Counted from the stretch's first letter, positions 1 through 6,259 are shown. The stretch: 9,947 nucleotides of DNA from Pseudomonadota bacterium (GCA_023430315.1 JAEZAW010000241.1:1-9947); one strand, 5' to 3'. The notes: a model not told the origin generated them from the letters alone. Translations and numbers: made by a program.

Positions 1-2
1 GT

Positions 3-1088
3 GCCGGCGGCTTCCGCGAGCTGCTCGCGCAAACGCTGCCGGATGAATTCAGGCTCTCCGAGCAGCCGCCCTATCTTGTCATCGATACGCGCCGTCACCT
101 GCAGGCGAAGCGTTCCGTGCCGCTGCCTGAAATGCCTGAGCGCGAGATGGCCCCATCCCGCACGATGGCGCCGCCGTCAAGTAGTGCAGCGAGCACACGC
201 GGACTTGCCGATCACTTTGGCGGCCAGGGCGGCCTGCAGCGCCGCCCGCAGCAGCCCACGTTCGATCATCACGACGAAGACTTCCGTCCCGAGCGCGCTC
301 TGCCCCCGCCTGCGGCTTCGGTGCCGGAGCCGCGGTCGCTCGCCGGCACGCCGCGCTACAGCCAGAATGATGCCCCCATCCGCGAGCCCTCGCCCCGCTC
401 GCCCACGCTCTCCGCGCCGCTGACGCCGGCCCAGGCGCCGAAGCCCAGCGCTTCGACGCACGCGGCTGCGCCATCCCAGGGCATGGGCCAGGGCATGGCA
501 ACGCCCGCGGCTTCCCCGGCGCGCCCGAAAGAGACTGGCTCGTCGATCCAGCAGTCGATCGCGCGCATTCACGAGGCCTGTCAGGCACCGCCGCTGGCGC
601 CGCCCGAGTACCGCACGCTCTTCGAGGTCATGGCGCTCGAGATCAACGAGAACAACCTGCTTGGCGCGCAGACCATCCAGAATGTGTTGCGTCGCGCGCA
701 GGAGTACGGCTTGGAGCTGCGCCGCGACGATGTGCGCTTCGTGATGGATGTCGTGAGCGAGGCGGATCCATGGTTCGAGCAGGGTGCGTCCGCAAACCTG
801 TTCGCTGGGCGTTTCCGCAATTTCGTCGTAGCGCGCTGCCGCGGTCAGGGCCTGAAGCTCTCGGCTGACGAGCTCGACCTCATCGAAGCGTGGTTCGTCG
901 GCAATAGCAGCCCGGCAGGTGCAACGACCTCGCGTACGAGCGCCCAGACCGCGCAGCAATATGTGCCGCCGCAGGGCGGTATGGTGAGCGATCCAGCGCG
1001 GGGTTCTGCACCCGGCCAGCCCCGCACCGCGGACGAATTCACCAGCGACGAATTCCCACGCATAGTCCGCACGCGCCTGCGCGGCTGA
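3..1088 (+). CDS. Unrecognised protein, 3' part only: Pro/Ala/Ser-rich linker plus conserved-looking C-terminal domain
   Basis: The reading frame is open from the left edge and ends at TGA 1086-1088, so 361 codons are visible and the true start lies outside the window. The frame before the first Met (117) still reads like protein (GGFRELLAQTLPDEF), so I do not place the start at 117. Visible residues 1-35 look folded. Residues about 40-180 are low-complexity and rich in Pro, Ala, Ser and Arg, which suggests a disordered linker. Residues about 182-300 are a compact mixed-polarity domain (YRTLFEVMALEINENN, DVRFVMDVVSEADPWF, ANLFAGRFRNFVVAR, ADELDLIEAWF). The last 60 residues are again low-complexity and contain the near-repeat DEFTSDEF. 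I cannot name the C-terminal domain. It vaguely recalls the C-terminal modules attached to NYN-type nuclease proteins, but I see no catalytic residues in the visible part. Compositional coherence makes the coding call firm; the function is unknown. Confidence 0.75.
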   Translation, partial: AGGFRELLAQTLPDEFRLSEQPPYLVIDTRRHLQAKRSVPLPEMPEREMAPSRTMAPPSSSAASTRGLADHFGGQGGLQRRPQQPTFDHHDEDFRPERALPPPAASVPEPRSLAGTPRYSQNDAPIREPSPRSPTLSAPLTPAQAPKPSASTHAAAPSQGMGQGMATPAASPARPKETGSSIQQSIARIHEACQAPPLAPPEYRTLFEVMALEINENNLLGAQTIQNVLRRAQEYGLELRRDDVRFVMDVVSEADPWFEQGASANLFAGRFRNFVVARCRGQGLKLSADELDLIEAWFVGNSSPAGATTSRTSAQTAQQYVPPQGGMVSDPARGSAPGQPRTADEFTSDEFPRIVRTRLRG

Positions 1089-1249
1089 CAAACGCCATCC
1101 TTCACTCTTCCCCTGGAGCATGATCGCTTCGATCGGCGCGCAGTTTCTGCGCATCGGTCGGAGCCATCGTGCGCCCGGTTTTCGGCATAGCCCTTGAGTT
1201 CGGCCGCAGCTACTTTGGCTGCTCCGCGCCAACGACAGGATCGTCAGTC

Positions 1250-1693
1250 ATGAGCATTCGCATTCGCCGCCTCGAGGCCAAGGACAAGCCGGCGTGGCTG
1301 CCGCTCTTCAAGGGCTACATCGAGTTCTACAAGTCGAATGTTCCCGACGACGTCATCGAGATGACCTGGGAGCGTCTGCTGAGCGGTAAGGAGGGATTTC
1401 ACATCGGTCTGGTGGCAGTCGGCGACGACGACGTGCCGATCGGCATTGCGCATATCCTCTTCCATCGCTCGACATGGTCGCCGACCTGGTATTGCTACCT
1501 TGAGGATCTGTTCGTCGATCCGAAAGTGCGCGGCAAGGATATCGGCCGGCGCCTGATCGAGCAGGTTTATGCCGAAGCGGATGCACGCGGTGCAACGCGC
1601 ACGTATTGGGCGACGCAGGAATTCAACTATCGCGCGCGCGGCCTCTACGACAAGGTCGCAACGAAGTCGCCCTTCCTGCAGTTTCGGCGGTGA
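1250..1693 (+). CDS. GNAT-family N-acetyltransferase
   Basis: A 147-residue protein of the GNAT fold, which transfers an acetyl group from acetyl-CoA to an amine; the substrate is not readable from sequence. The acetyl-CoA pyrophosphate-binding motif A is clear at residues 83-104 (YLEDLFVDPKVRGKDIG), with the R-x-x-G-x-G/A pattern represented by R94-G95-K96-D97-I98-G99. Motif B follows as NYRARGLYDKV (126-136), where the Asn and Tyr are typical of the family. The length matches a single-domain GNAT. I chose ATG 1250 because AGGA at 1237-1240 lies 9 nt upstream and MSIRIRRLEAKD is a typical GNAT beginning. An in-frame ATG at 1169 would add 27 residues without family character. The gene converges on the CobW gene, with only 13 nt between the stop codons. 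Confidence 0.85.
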   Translation: MSIRIRRLEAKDKPAWLPLFKGYIEFYKSNVPDDVIEMTWERLLSGKEGFHIGLVAVGDDDVPIGIAHILFHRSTWSPTWYCYLEDLFVDPKVRGKDIGRRLIEQVYAEADARGATRTYWATQEFNYRARGLYDKVATKSPFLQFRR

Positions 1694-1696
1694 TGG

Positions 1697-1721
1697 ATCG
1701 CGAGCGCTACGCGCTCGCGAT
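1697..1721. terminator. Perfect 11-bp hairpin at a convergent gene junction, possible bidirectional terminator
   Basis: ATCGCGAGCGC (1697-1707) and GCGCTCGCGAT (1711-1721) are perfectly complementary around a 3-nt loop. The hairpin starts 3 nt after the acetyltransferase stop and contains the TAG stop of the opposing CobW gene (1709-1707). Position and strength suggest it marks 3' ends on both strands. No U-tract follows on either strand, so intrinsic termination is not proven. It may instead stabilise 3' ends or pause polymerase. Confidence 0.5.
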
Positions 1722-2873
1722 TATCGCCCCCTCCGCTTCGCCGACGAACGGGCGGAAGTGTTTGCGGATGCTGTCTTCCGGCAGATCCTTCGTGATGAAT
1801 ACGAGACGCGAGCGCTGATCCGCGCTCGGCCACTTCGCGAGCGTCTCCGGCGGATAGAAAATGTGCTGCACGCCGTGGACGACGAACGGCTTCGTCTGAT
1901 CCTTCACATTCAGAATGCCCTTCACGCGTAGGAGGCGCTCGCCGTAGAGCTGGGCGAGAAGCTGCATGGCATTGGACAGCTCTCGCCCGTCGAGCGGCTC
2001 CACGAACGTCAGGCAGAACGAGCGAATGCCGTGCAGATGCTGATGCGCGGGATGATCGCAATGCGGGTCGGCGCACGCTTCGTCGTGAGCGTGGTGATGA
2101 TGCTCATGATCGTGCGAATGCGCGTGCTCATGATCGTGCTCGCAGTCGGGCCCGCAATGTGCGCCGTGTGCGTGATGTCCGTCATCCTCCTTATAGCGTT
2201 CGGCGGCGAGCCAGCGCTCGGGATCGACGCCTGTCAGTGCCGGCTCGTGGGCGCCGAGGCCGATCAGCTCCGAAGGCGCGATATCGCCCTTGACTGCGCG
2301 ACGGATCTGCCCCGCTGGGTTCAATGCCTTGAGGCGCCGCTCCAGTGCTTCGACGTTCTGCGCTTCTGTTAGGTCCGCTTTAGTCACAATGAGGCGATCT
2401 GCGATCGCAATCTGCTTTGCGGGCTCGAAATGCGCTTCGATCTGGTGTAAGCCCAACTGAGCATCGACAGTCGTTACGACGGCGTCGAGCTGATAGATGC
2501 GGTAGAGGCTTTCTTCCGTCATCAGCGTGTGAACGATCGGCGTTGGATCGGCGAGACCGGTCGTCTCGAGGACAACGCGCTGCATCGGTGGGATGTCGCC
2601 CCAGAGCGATTTGGTGTGCATCCGCTCGAGTGCCTGCACGAGATCACCGCGCACTGCGCAGCACACGCACCCCGAGGGGAGCAGGACGGCGTCGTCGTCG
2701 ATCTTTTCGACGAGCGCAGCGGCGATACCGACCTCCCCGAACTCGTTGATGATGACGGCAGTGCCGGCCATCGCAGGGTCATCGAGCAGGCGCTTCAGCA
2801 GCGTCGTCTTGCCGGACCCGAGGGAGCCGGTGAGGACGGTGATGGGGATCGCGGGGTTCGGGGTCATGCTCAT
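1707..2873 (-). CDS. CobW/COG0523-family GTP-dependent metallochaperone with histidine-rich metal-binding segment
   Basis: A 388-residue G3E-type P-loop GTPase of the CobW/COG0523 family, whose members deliver metals (zinc, cobalt) or help under metal shortage. The Walker A motif is GSLGSGKT (16-23). The family metal-binding signature CxCC is GCVCC (68-72, Cys69/71/72). ETTGLADP (103-110) forms the switch region, and TKAD (164-167) is the guanine-specificity motif. Residues 233-282 hold 20 His and 4 Cys (for example EHDHEHAHSHDHEHHHH), a likely metal-storage or sensing segment between the GTPase and the CobW C-terminal domain (about 283-388). The start at 2873 has GAGGG 6 nt upstream on the minus strand; an alternative ATG lies two codons downstream. 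It is divergent from the aldolase gene with 65 bp between them. I see no cobalamin genes nearby, so cobalamin synthesis is not supported; a zinc role is the likeliest inference from the family. I could not identify a Zur operator with confidence. Confidence 0.93.
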   Translation of the reverse strand: MSMTPNPAIPITVLTGSLGSGKTTLLKRLLDDPAMAGTAVIINEFGEVGIAAALVEKIDDDAVLLPSGCVCCAVRGDLVQALERMHTKSLWGDIPPMQRVVLETTGLADPTPIVHTLMTEESLYRIYQLDAVVTTVDAQLGLHQIEAHFEPAKQIAIADRLIVTKADLTEAQNVEALERRLKALNPAGQIRRAVKGDIAPSELIGLGAHEPALTGVDPERWLAAERYKEDDGHHAHGAHCGPDCEHDHEHAHSHDHEHHHHAHDEACADPHCDHPAHQHLHGIRSFCLTFVEPLDGRELSNAMQLLAQLYGERLLRVKGILNVKDQTKPFVVHGVQHIFYPPETLAKWPSADQRSRLVFITKDLPEDSIRKHFRPFVGEAEGAIIASA

Positions 2874-2938
2874 GTCGGCCCTCGTTATTGCCTAGCGAGG
2901 CAGGCTATCGGGTCGCGCGAAGGATTGGGAGTCGGATC

Positions 2939-3643
2939 ATGGTGCGTGAGATCGTGAGGGCGACAGGAGCTGGCCGGCGGCTGCCCCAGCGGGGAACGGC
3001 CGAGCTGGTCGCGCGCCGCAGCGTGGTCGACACGGCCCTCGCCATGAGCCGCCGAGGCTTGTCGCCCGGCCGCTCGGGCAATGTTTCGGTGCGTTTCGAG
3101 GATGGGATCCTGATCACGCCGTCGGGGCTCGCCTATGACCTCACGACGCCCGCCGACATCGTGCGCGTCCGTATTGACGGCCATATCCCTGTCGGGCAAC
3201 TGGCGCCGTCGAGCGAGCTGCTGTTCCATTTGGCGGTCTACCGCTGCAGGCCCGATGTCGGCGCCATTGTCCATTGCCATTCGATGCACGCGACAGTGCT
3301 CGCTTGCGCGCGGCGCGCCATTCCCGCCTTCCACTATATGGTGGCGTCGGCCGGCGGCGACGATATCCCGCTGGTGCCCTATGCCACGTTCGGCAGCGAG
3401 GAGCTCGCACAGCACGTCGCCGAAGGTCTGAGGCACCGCAATGCCTGCCTGATGGCCAATCACGGGCAGACCGCAGTCGGCGCGAACGGGCCTGCGGCCC
3501 TGGCGCTCGCGGAGGAGGTCGAAATCCTGGCGGAGCAGTACGTCAAGGTGCTCATGCTCGGAACGCCGCACGTGCTCGCGCGGGACGAGATGGCGCGCGT
3601 CGTCGAGCGCTTCGCGAGCTATGGGCGGAACGGGAAGGGCTGA
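2939..3643 (+). CDS. Class II aldolase/adducin-family protein (L-fuculose-phosphate aldolase-like)
   Basis: A 234-residue zinc-dependent class II aldolase of the FucA/AraD/adducin fold, in which members cleave or epimerise sugar phosphates or act on related hydroxy-acids. The phosphate-binding SGNVS is at 47-51 and TPSG at 60-63. The catalytic-type Glu is E93 in SSELLFH. Zinc ligands fit H112 and H114 in VHCHSMH and H175 in ANHGQTAVG. All core residues are present, so an active enzyme is expected; the substrate cannot be deduced. I chose ATG 2939 because GGGAG (2927-2931) lies 7 nt upstream. A longer in-frame reading from TTG 2888 has no such site and would add Arg-rich residues of no family character. 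The cupin gene follows 42 nt downstream on the same strand, so the two are probably one transcript. Confidence 0.9.
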   Translation: MVREIVRATGAGRRLPQRGTAELVARRSVVDTALAMSRRGLSPGRSGNVSVRFEDGILITPSGLAYDLTTPADIVRVRIDGHIPVGQLAPSSELLFHLAVYRCRPDVGAIVHCHSMHATVLACARRAIPAFHYMVASAGGDDIPLVPYATFGSEELAQHVAEGLRHRNACLMANHGQTAVGANGPAALALAEEVEILAEQYVKVLMLGTPHVLARDEMARVVERFASYGRNGKG

Positions 3644-3685
3644 TCGAGCGCCTGCTTTGCGAGCTGGACAAGGGGGAGGCTGACG

Positions 3686-4168
3686 ATGAAGCCGATGATG
3701 AACCTCGACGAGGTCGAGTTCGATGACGTCGAGGAGAATGGCCTCTATACGTCGAAACGCGGCCAGATCAGCGATCATATCGGTGCCAAGCAACTCGGCT
3801 ACAATCTGACCGTCCTGCCGCCGGGAAAGGCGCAATGCCCTTTCCACAACCACCACGGCGAAGAGGAGATGTTCTTTATCCTCGAGGGCGAAGGCGAGCT
3901 GCGCTTCGGGGACAAGCGCTATCCAATCCGCAAGCACGACGTCATCGCCTGTCCGACCGGTGGGCCTGAGGTCGCGCACCAGATCATCAATACCGGTACG
4001 ACAACCATGCGATATCTGGCCCTCTCGACGAATGTCGATATCGAGACGTGCGAGTACCCGGATTCGGGAAAGATTTCCGTCGTGACGGGGAAGCGTGGTG
4101 AGCCCGGGCTGCGCAAGATGTTTCGGTCCGAGGCTACTGTCGACTACTACGATCGCGAGAAGACATGA
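3686..4168 (+). CDS. Small single-domain cupin protein
   Basis: A 160-residue protein with one double-stranded beta-helix (cupin) domain. Cupin motif 1 is seen as PFHNHHGEEEMFFILEGEG (52-70), giving metal ligands H54, H56 or H57 and E60 or E61. Motif 2 is PTGGPEVAHQIINTG (90-104), with H98 as the fourth ligand. A metal site is therefore intact. Members act as isomerases, dioxygenases or sugar-binding proteins, and the sequence alone does not decide which. The start ATG 3686 has a strong GGGGGAGG (3672-3679) 6 nt upstream. It lies 42 nt after the class II aldolase and probably shares its transcript, which points to a role on the same or a derived substrate. The short gap (31 nt) to the opposing SDR gene holds no hairpin I would call a terminator. 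Confidence 0.9.
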   Translation: MKPMMNLDEVEFDDVEENGLYTSKRGQISDHIGAKQLGYNLTVLPPGKAQCPFHNHHGEEEMFFILEGEGELRFGDKRYPIRKHDVIACPTGGPEVAHQIINTGTTTMRYLALSTNVDIETCEYPDSGKISVVTGKRGEPGLRKMFRSEATVDYYDREKT

Positions 4169-4199
4169 AGAGTGGTTCGCATCTGGACAGCGCGAGCCA

Positions 4200-4970
4200 T
4201 CAACCCCAAGGCGGTTTGATCCAGTTGAAGAGATCGATGCCGCCGTCGACCACCAGCGTCGTGCCCGTGATATAGCCGGCGAAGCGGTCCGACAGCAGGG
4301 CGATCGCCGGTCCGGCAAGATCGGCCGCGGTGCCGAGCCGGCCGAGCGCGATCTTGCCGTCGAAATCATAAGCCGCCGCATTGAAGCCGCCACCTGGAAT
4401 GGCACCGGGTGCGATGGCGTTGACGCGGATGCCGGCCGGCCCGAAATGCCGGGCAAGCTCGCGCACGACCATCGTCATGCCGGCCTTGGCGGCGGAATAG
4501 TGCGGTAGATTGCGCGGAGTCTCGGCGTGGAGCGACGTGACGAGCAGCAAACTGCCCTTCGCTCCGCGCGCCTGCATCCGGCCGGCCAGCTCGCGGCCGA
4601 GGAAGTAGCCCGCGCGGACATTCACGTTCTGGAACGCATCCCAGGTGGCTTCACTGACGGCGCTCGCGTCATCCACCTCCTTGCGCGGTGGACAGGCCGA
4701 GTGCACGAACATGTCGACGGGCGCTTCACCGATCTTCGCCAGCAGGTTACGCCAGCCATTCGGCGTCGAGAGGTCGGTCGTGATTGCTTCGGCCTTCCCG
4801 CCACCCGCCGTAATGGCCGCCAGCGTCGCGGCATTGCGCTCAGGATCGACGTCGGCGAGCAGGACTTTGGCGCCTTCCGCAGCAATGCCCTCGGCTATGG
4901 AGCGGCCGATGTTGGAGGCGGAGCCGGTCACGAGCGCGCATTGCCCGGTAAAGAGCCCGATCGGTTTCAT
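4200..4970 (-). CDS. Short-chain dehydrogenase/reductase (SDR), classical type
   Basis: A 256-residue NAD(P)-dependent oxidoreductase of the classical SDR family, of typical length. The nucleotide-binding motif is TGSASNIG (15-22). Asp40, after the second beta-strand (LLADVD), suggests NAD(H) preference. The catalytic tetrad fits N117, S146 (VTS), Y158 and K162 in YSAAK. The usual NNAG motif is replaced by HSAC at 90-93, a departure that may affect cofactor binding. The C-terminal VDGG motif is present. A minus-strand AGGGAGGG lies a few bases before ATG 4970. The gene faces the aldolase-cupin pair tail to tail; a shared sugar or polyol pathway is plausible but only inferred. The substrate is unknown. 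Confidence 0.92.
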   Translation of the reverse strand: MKPIGLFTGQCALVTGSASNIGRSIAEGIAAEGAKVLLADVDPERNAATLAAITAGGGKAEAITTDLSTPNGWRNLLAKIGEAPVDMFVHSACPPRKEVDDASAVSEATWDAFQNVNVRAGYFLGRELAGRMQARGAKGSLLLVTSLHAETPRNLPHYSAAKAGMTMVVRELARHFGPAGIRVNAIAPGAIPGGGFNAAAYDFDGKIALGRLGTAADLAGPAIALLSDRFAGYITGTTLVVDGGIDLFNWIKPPWG

Positions 4971-5006
4971 TTCTACCCTCCCTGGCGGCCTATCGCGCCG
5001 GCCAAC

Positions 5007-5039
5007 AAAAAGCCCGCTCGGATCGTATGCCGAACGGGC
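5007..5039 (-). terminator. Intrinsic terminator downstream of sspB
   Basis: On the minus strand GCCCGTTCGG (5039-5030) pairs with CCGAGCGGGC (5021-5012) through 10 bp with one G-U pair and an 8-nt loop, and is followed directly by TTTTT (5011-5007). It begins 35 nt after the sspB stop codon. This is the clearest Rho-independent terminator in the window and probably ends the ssrA-sspB region. Confidence 0.9.
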
Positions 5040-5074
5040 CTCGATGTCCTATGCGGGCGGAGCGGATCGCCCCC

Positions 5075-5791
5075 TCAGGGTTTCTTGCGGAAGCGATCCA
5101 GGCTGATGACGTTCTGCTGCCCCTGATCCTGTGCAGGCGTCTCGGCAACGTCCGCTTCGTTCTCGGTGCCGGATGGCACCGGAACGAGTGCAGCTTGCGG
5201 CCGCGATGCGGGCTCGATGCGGCGGCTCGGAGCCCCTTCCGTCCCATTCTCGTCGTCGAGGGACGCGGCTTCGTCATCCTTGTCGGAGCGCGTGCGGCGC
5301 ACCGGGCGCTTCCGGTCGCCGGCAGCCGGCCGGTTGGATGCGCGCCCGATGCCCGGCACACCAGAAATCTGGCCGCCGATACCGGAATCCTCGTTGAGGC
5401 CGACGACGCTACCGCTGCTGTCGCGTGCGGTACCGGCCTCGTCGAACTGGAGACCGTACGGCACGCTCGGATCGAAGAAGACCTTGATCGCGGCAAAGGG
5501 AATGACGAGCCGTTCGGGAATGCCGTCGAACCTCAGTTTCACCTCAAAGCGGACGTCGGTGACGATGAGCTCCCAGAACACGTGCTGGAGCACGATCGTC
5601 ATTTCCTCGGCGTATTTGCCCTTGAGGCGCTTCGAGAGCACCACGCCCGGATGGCGGGTGTCGAAGGCGATATAGAAATGGTGATTGCCGGGAAGTCCCG
5701 ACTTCTGTACCCGCGTCAGTACAGCACGCACGACGCCACGCATGGCCTCCTGCGCTAGCGCGTCGTAGTCGATCTCGTGCTCAGCCGTCAT
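5075..5791 (-). CDS. sspB: ClpXP adaptor protein SspB, alphaproteobacterial type
   Basis: A 238-residue cytoplasmic adaptor that binds the ssrA degradation tag on incompletely made proteins and delivers them to the ClpXP protease. The SspB fold covers about residues 8-120, with family stretches LPGNHHFYIAFDTRHPGV (33-50), MTIVLQHVFWELIVTD (64-79) and IPFAAIKVFFDPSVPYGLQF (97-116). A long disordered linker follows, with basic and acidic patches rich in Pro, Ser and Gly (about 120-222). The extreme C-terminus NVISLDRFRKKP is the expected short ClpX-docking tail. The start ATG 5791 has only a weak purine-rich sequence before it. The tmRNA gene lies directly upstream on the same strand, ending about 60 nt away with no U-tract hairpin between. 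The intrinsic terminator comes 35 nt after the stop. This proximity of tag RNA and tag reader supports the assignment. Confidence 0.93.
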   Translation of the reverse strand: MTAEHEIDYDALAQEAMRGVVRAVLTRVQKSGLPGNHHFYIAFDTRHPGVVLSKRLKGKYAEEMTIVLQHVFWELIVTDVRFEVKLRFDGIPERLVIPFAAIKVFFDPSVPYGLQFDEAGTARDSSGSVVGLNEDSGIGGQISGVPGIGRASNRPAAGDRKRPVRRTRSDKDDEAASLDDENGTEGAPSRRIEPASRPQAALVPVPSGTENEADVAETPAQDQGQQNVISLDRFRKKP

Positions 5792-5937
5792 GCTTCAGTC
5801 TTCGCACCAGCCCACACAGTGCGCCACCATGCGGCTTGCATGGAGGCAAGTGGAGGGCTTCTGTTGCCCGGTGCCCTCCGAACCGCGCCTGACGTTGCTA
5901 GACGCCAGGGCTTCAAGTTCAGACTAGTCCAGCCGCA

Positions 5938-5976
5938 TTACGCAGCGAGAGCAGTCTCAGCATAGTTGTCATTGGC
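5938..5976 (-). other. tmRNA tag reading frame ANDNYAETALAA
   Basis: Within the coding piece, the resume codon GCC (5976-5974) follows AATAGTT, the same position as UAGUC in E. coli tmRNA. The frame reads ANDNYAETALAA and ends with TAA at 5940-5938. The AND start and LAA end are hallmarks of ssrA tags: the C-terminal part is bound by ClpX and the N-terminal part by SspB. Confidence 0.95.
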
Positions 5977-6061
5977 AACTATTCTGGTGACCCGATAACG
6001 GCGGTATCATGCCGGGCAAAAGAGCACCCTTTACACCCTCGTCGATCCTATTTTCGCCCCC

Positions 6062-6132
6062 AGCAACAGGCCACGATTGGCTCTGGTTCCCCCCGAAGGC
6101 ACCACCGGCGTGGTGCAAGTCTCGTGGGCTGA
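6062..6132 (-). other. Intervening segment of the permuted tmRNA precursor
   Basis: These 71 nt separate the acceptor-piece CCA (6133) from the coding-piece 5' end (6061) and should be removed during processing. The segment folds: CCACGA and TCGTGG enclose it partly, and GCACCAC-GCCG-GTGGTGC is a perfect 7-bp hairpin with a 4-nt loop. Cleavage at the 5' end of the coding piece would be expected from RNase P, acting on the acceptor stem as in a pre-tRNA (established for this RNA class, inferred here). Confidence 0.85.
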
Positions 6133-6220
6133 TGGTGGAGGCGCCGGGTACCGCCCCCGGGTCCGAAAGGCTTATTCCGATGTCCATTTATCGCCATAGC
6201 CGGACGAATCCGGCAAACTC

Positions 6221-6249
6221 AATATAGGATGGCCTTCCGCCAAATGAAA
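6221..6249 (-). promoter_or_regulatory. Probable ssrA promoter
   Basis: On the minus strand TATATT (6226-6221) is a good -10 element. With a 17-nt spacer the -35 position holds TTTCAT (6249-6244), a weak match. The predicted start, about 7 nt downstream of the -10, is near 6214, exactly where the GCCGGA-TTCG-TCCGGC hairpin begins, which supports the placement. Position-based inference. Confidence 0.55.
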
Positions 6250-6259
6250 GCTCGCTCCG

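Larger units (their letters stand above)
5850..6214 (-). ncRNA. ssrA: Two-piece (circularly permuted) tmRNA
   Basis: Transfer-messenger RNA rescues stalled ribosomes and adds a degradation tag. The gene is permuted. Reading the minus strand, the acceptor piece comes first, from about 6214 to the encoded CCA at 6135-6133, and contains TTTCGGAC and GCGCCTCCACCA as in other tmRNAs. The coding piece begins at 6061 with GGGGGCG, which pairs with CGCCTCC over 7 bp including a G3-U70 wobble, the alanyl-tRNA synthetase identity element. It continues with GGATCGACGAGGG, matching the conserved 5' tRNA-like half. A T-arm of 5 bp (CCGGG/CCCGG) is present. The tag frame lies at 5976-5938. Hairpins at 5909-5888 and 5879-5852 (7 bp) follow and are likely helix/pseudoknot elements near the 3' end of the coding piece. 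Outer ends are approximate: the 5' end is set by the promoter and a GCCGGA-TTCG-TCCGGC hairpin (6214-6199), the 3' end by the last hairpin. The permuted form is typical of alphaproteobacteria. Confidence 0.95.

Noticed and set aside
1047..1072. Near-direct repeat of GACGAATTC near the end of the first gene
   Set aside because: Two short copies within coding sequence give the protein near-repeat DEFTSDEF. This is too little to call a repeat element.
177..1232. Open frame of 351 codons on the minus strand
   Set aside because: It covers the partial gene at 3-1088 and is Arg/Ala/Cys-rich with no domain. The plus-strand frame has coherent hydrophobic-polar patterning in its C-terminal domain.
1089..1249. 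Gap of 161 bp before the first acetyltransferase
   Set aside because: I looked for a tRNA, small RNA or terminator. Only weak hairpins such as GCAGC-TACTTTG-GCTGC are present, and nothing can be supported.
2889..2902. TGCCT-AGCG-AGGCA inverted repeat between CobW and aldolase genes as a zinc-regulator operator
   Set aside because: A 5-bp stem is weak, and I do not see a convincing Zur-type consensus, so it is not listed as a regulatory site.
2885..4456. Open frame of 523 codons on the minus strand
   Set aside because: It is antisense to the aldolase and cupin genes and overlaps the SDR gene in another frame. The three real genes carry clear motifs and ribosome-binding sites.
5827..5843. Perfect 6-bp hairpin between ssrA and sspB as a terminator
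   Set aside because: CCATGC/GCATGG with a 5-nt loop is short and has no U-tract on the minus strand. It may instead be a processing or stabilising element.
5969..6227. Short open frames on both strands over the tmRNA
   Set aside because: They are explained by the tmRNA acceptor piece, intervening segment and coding piece.
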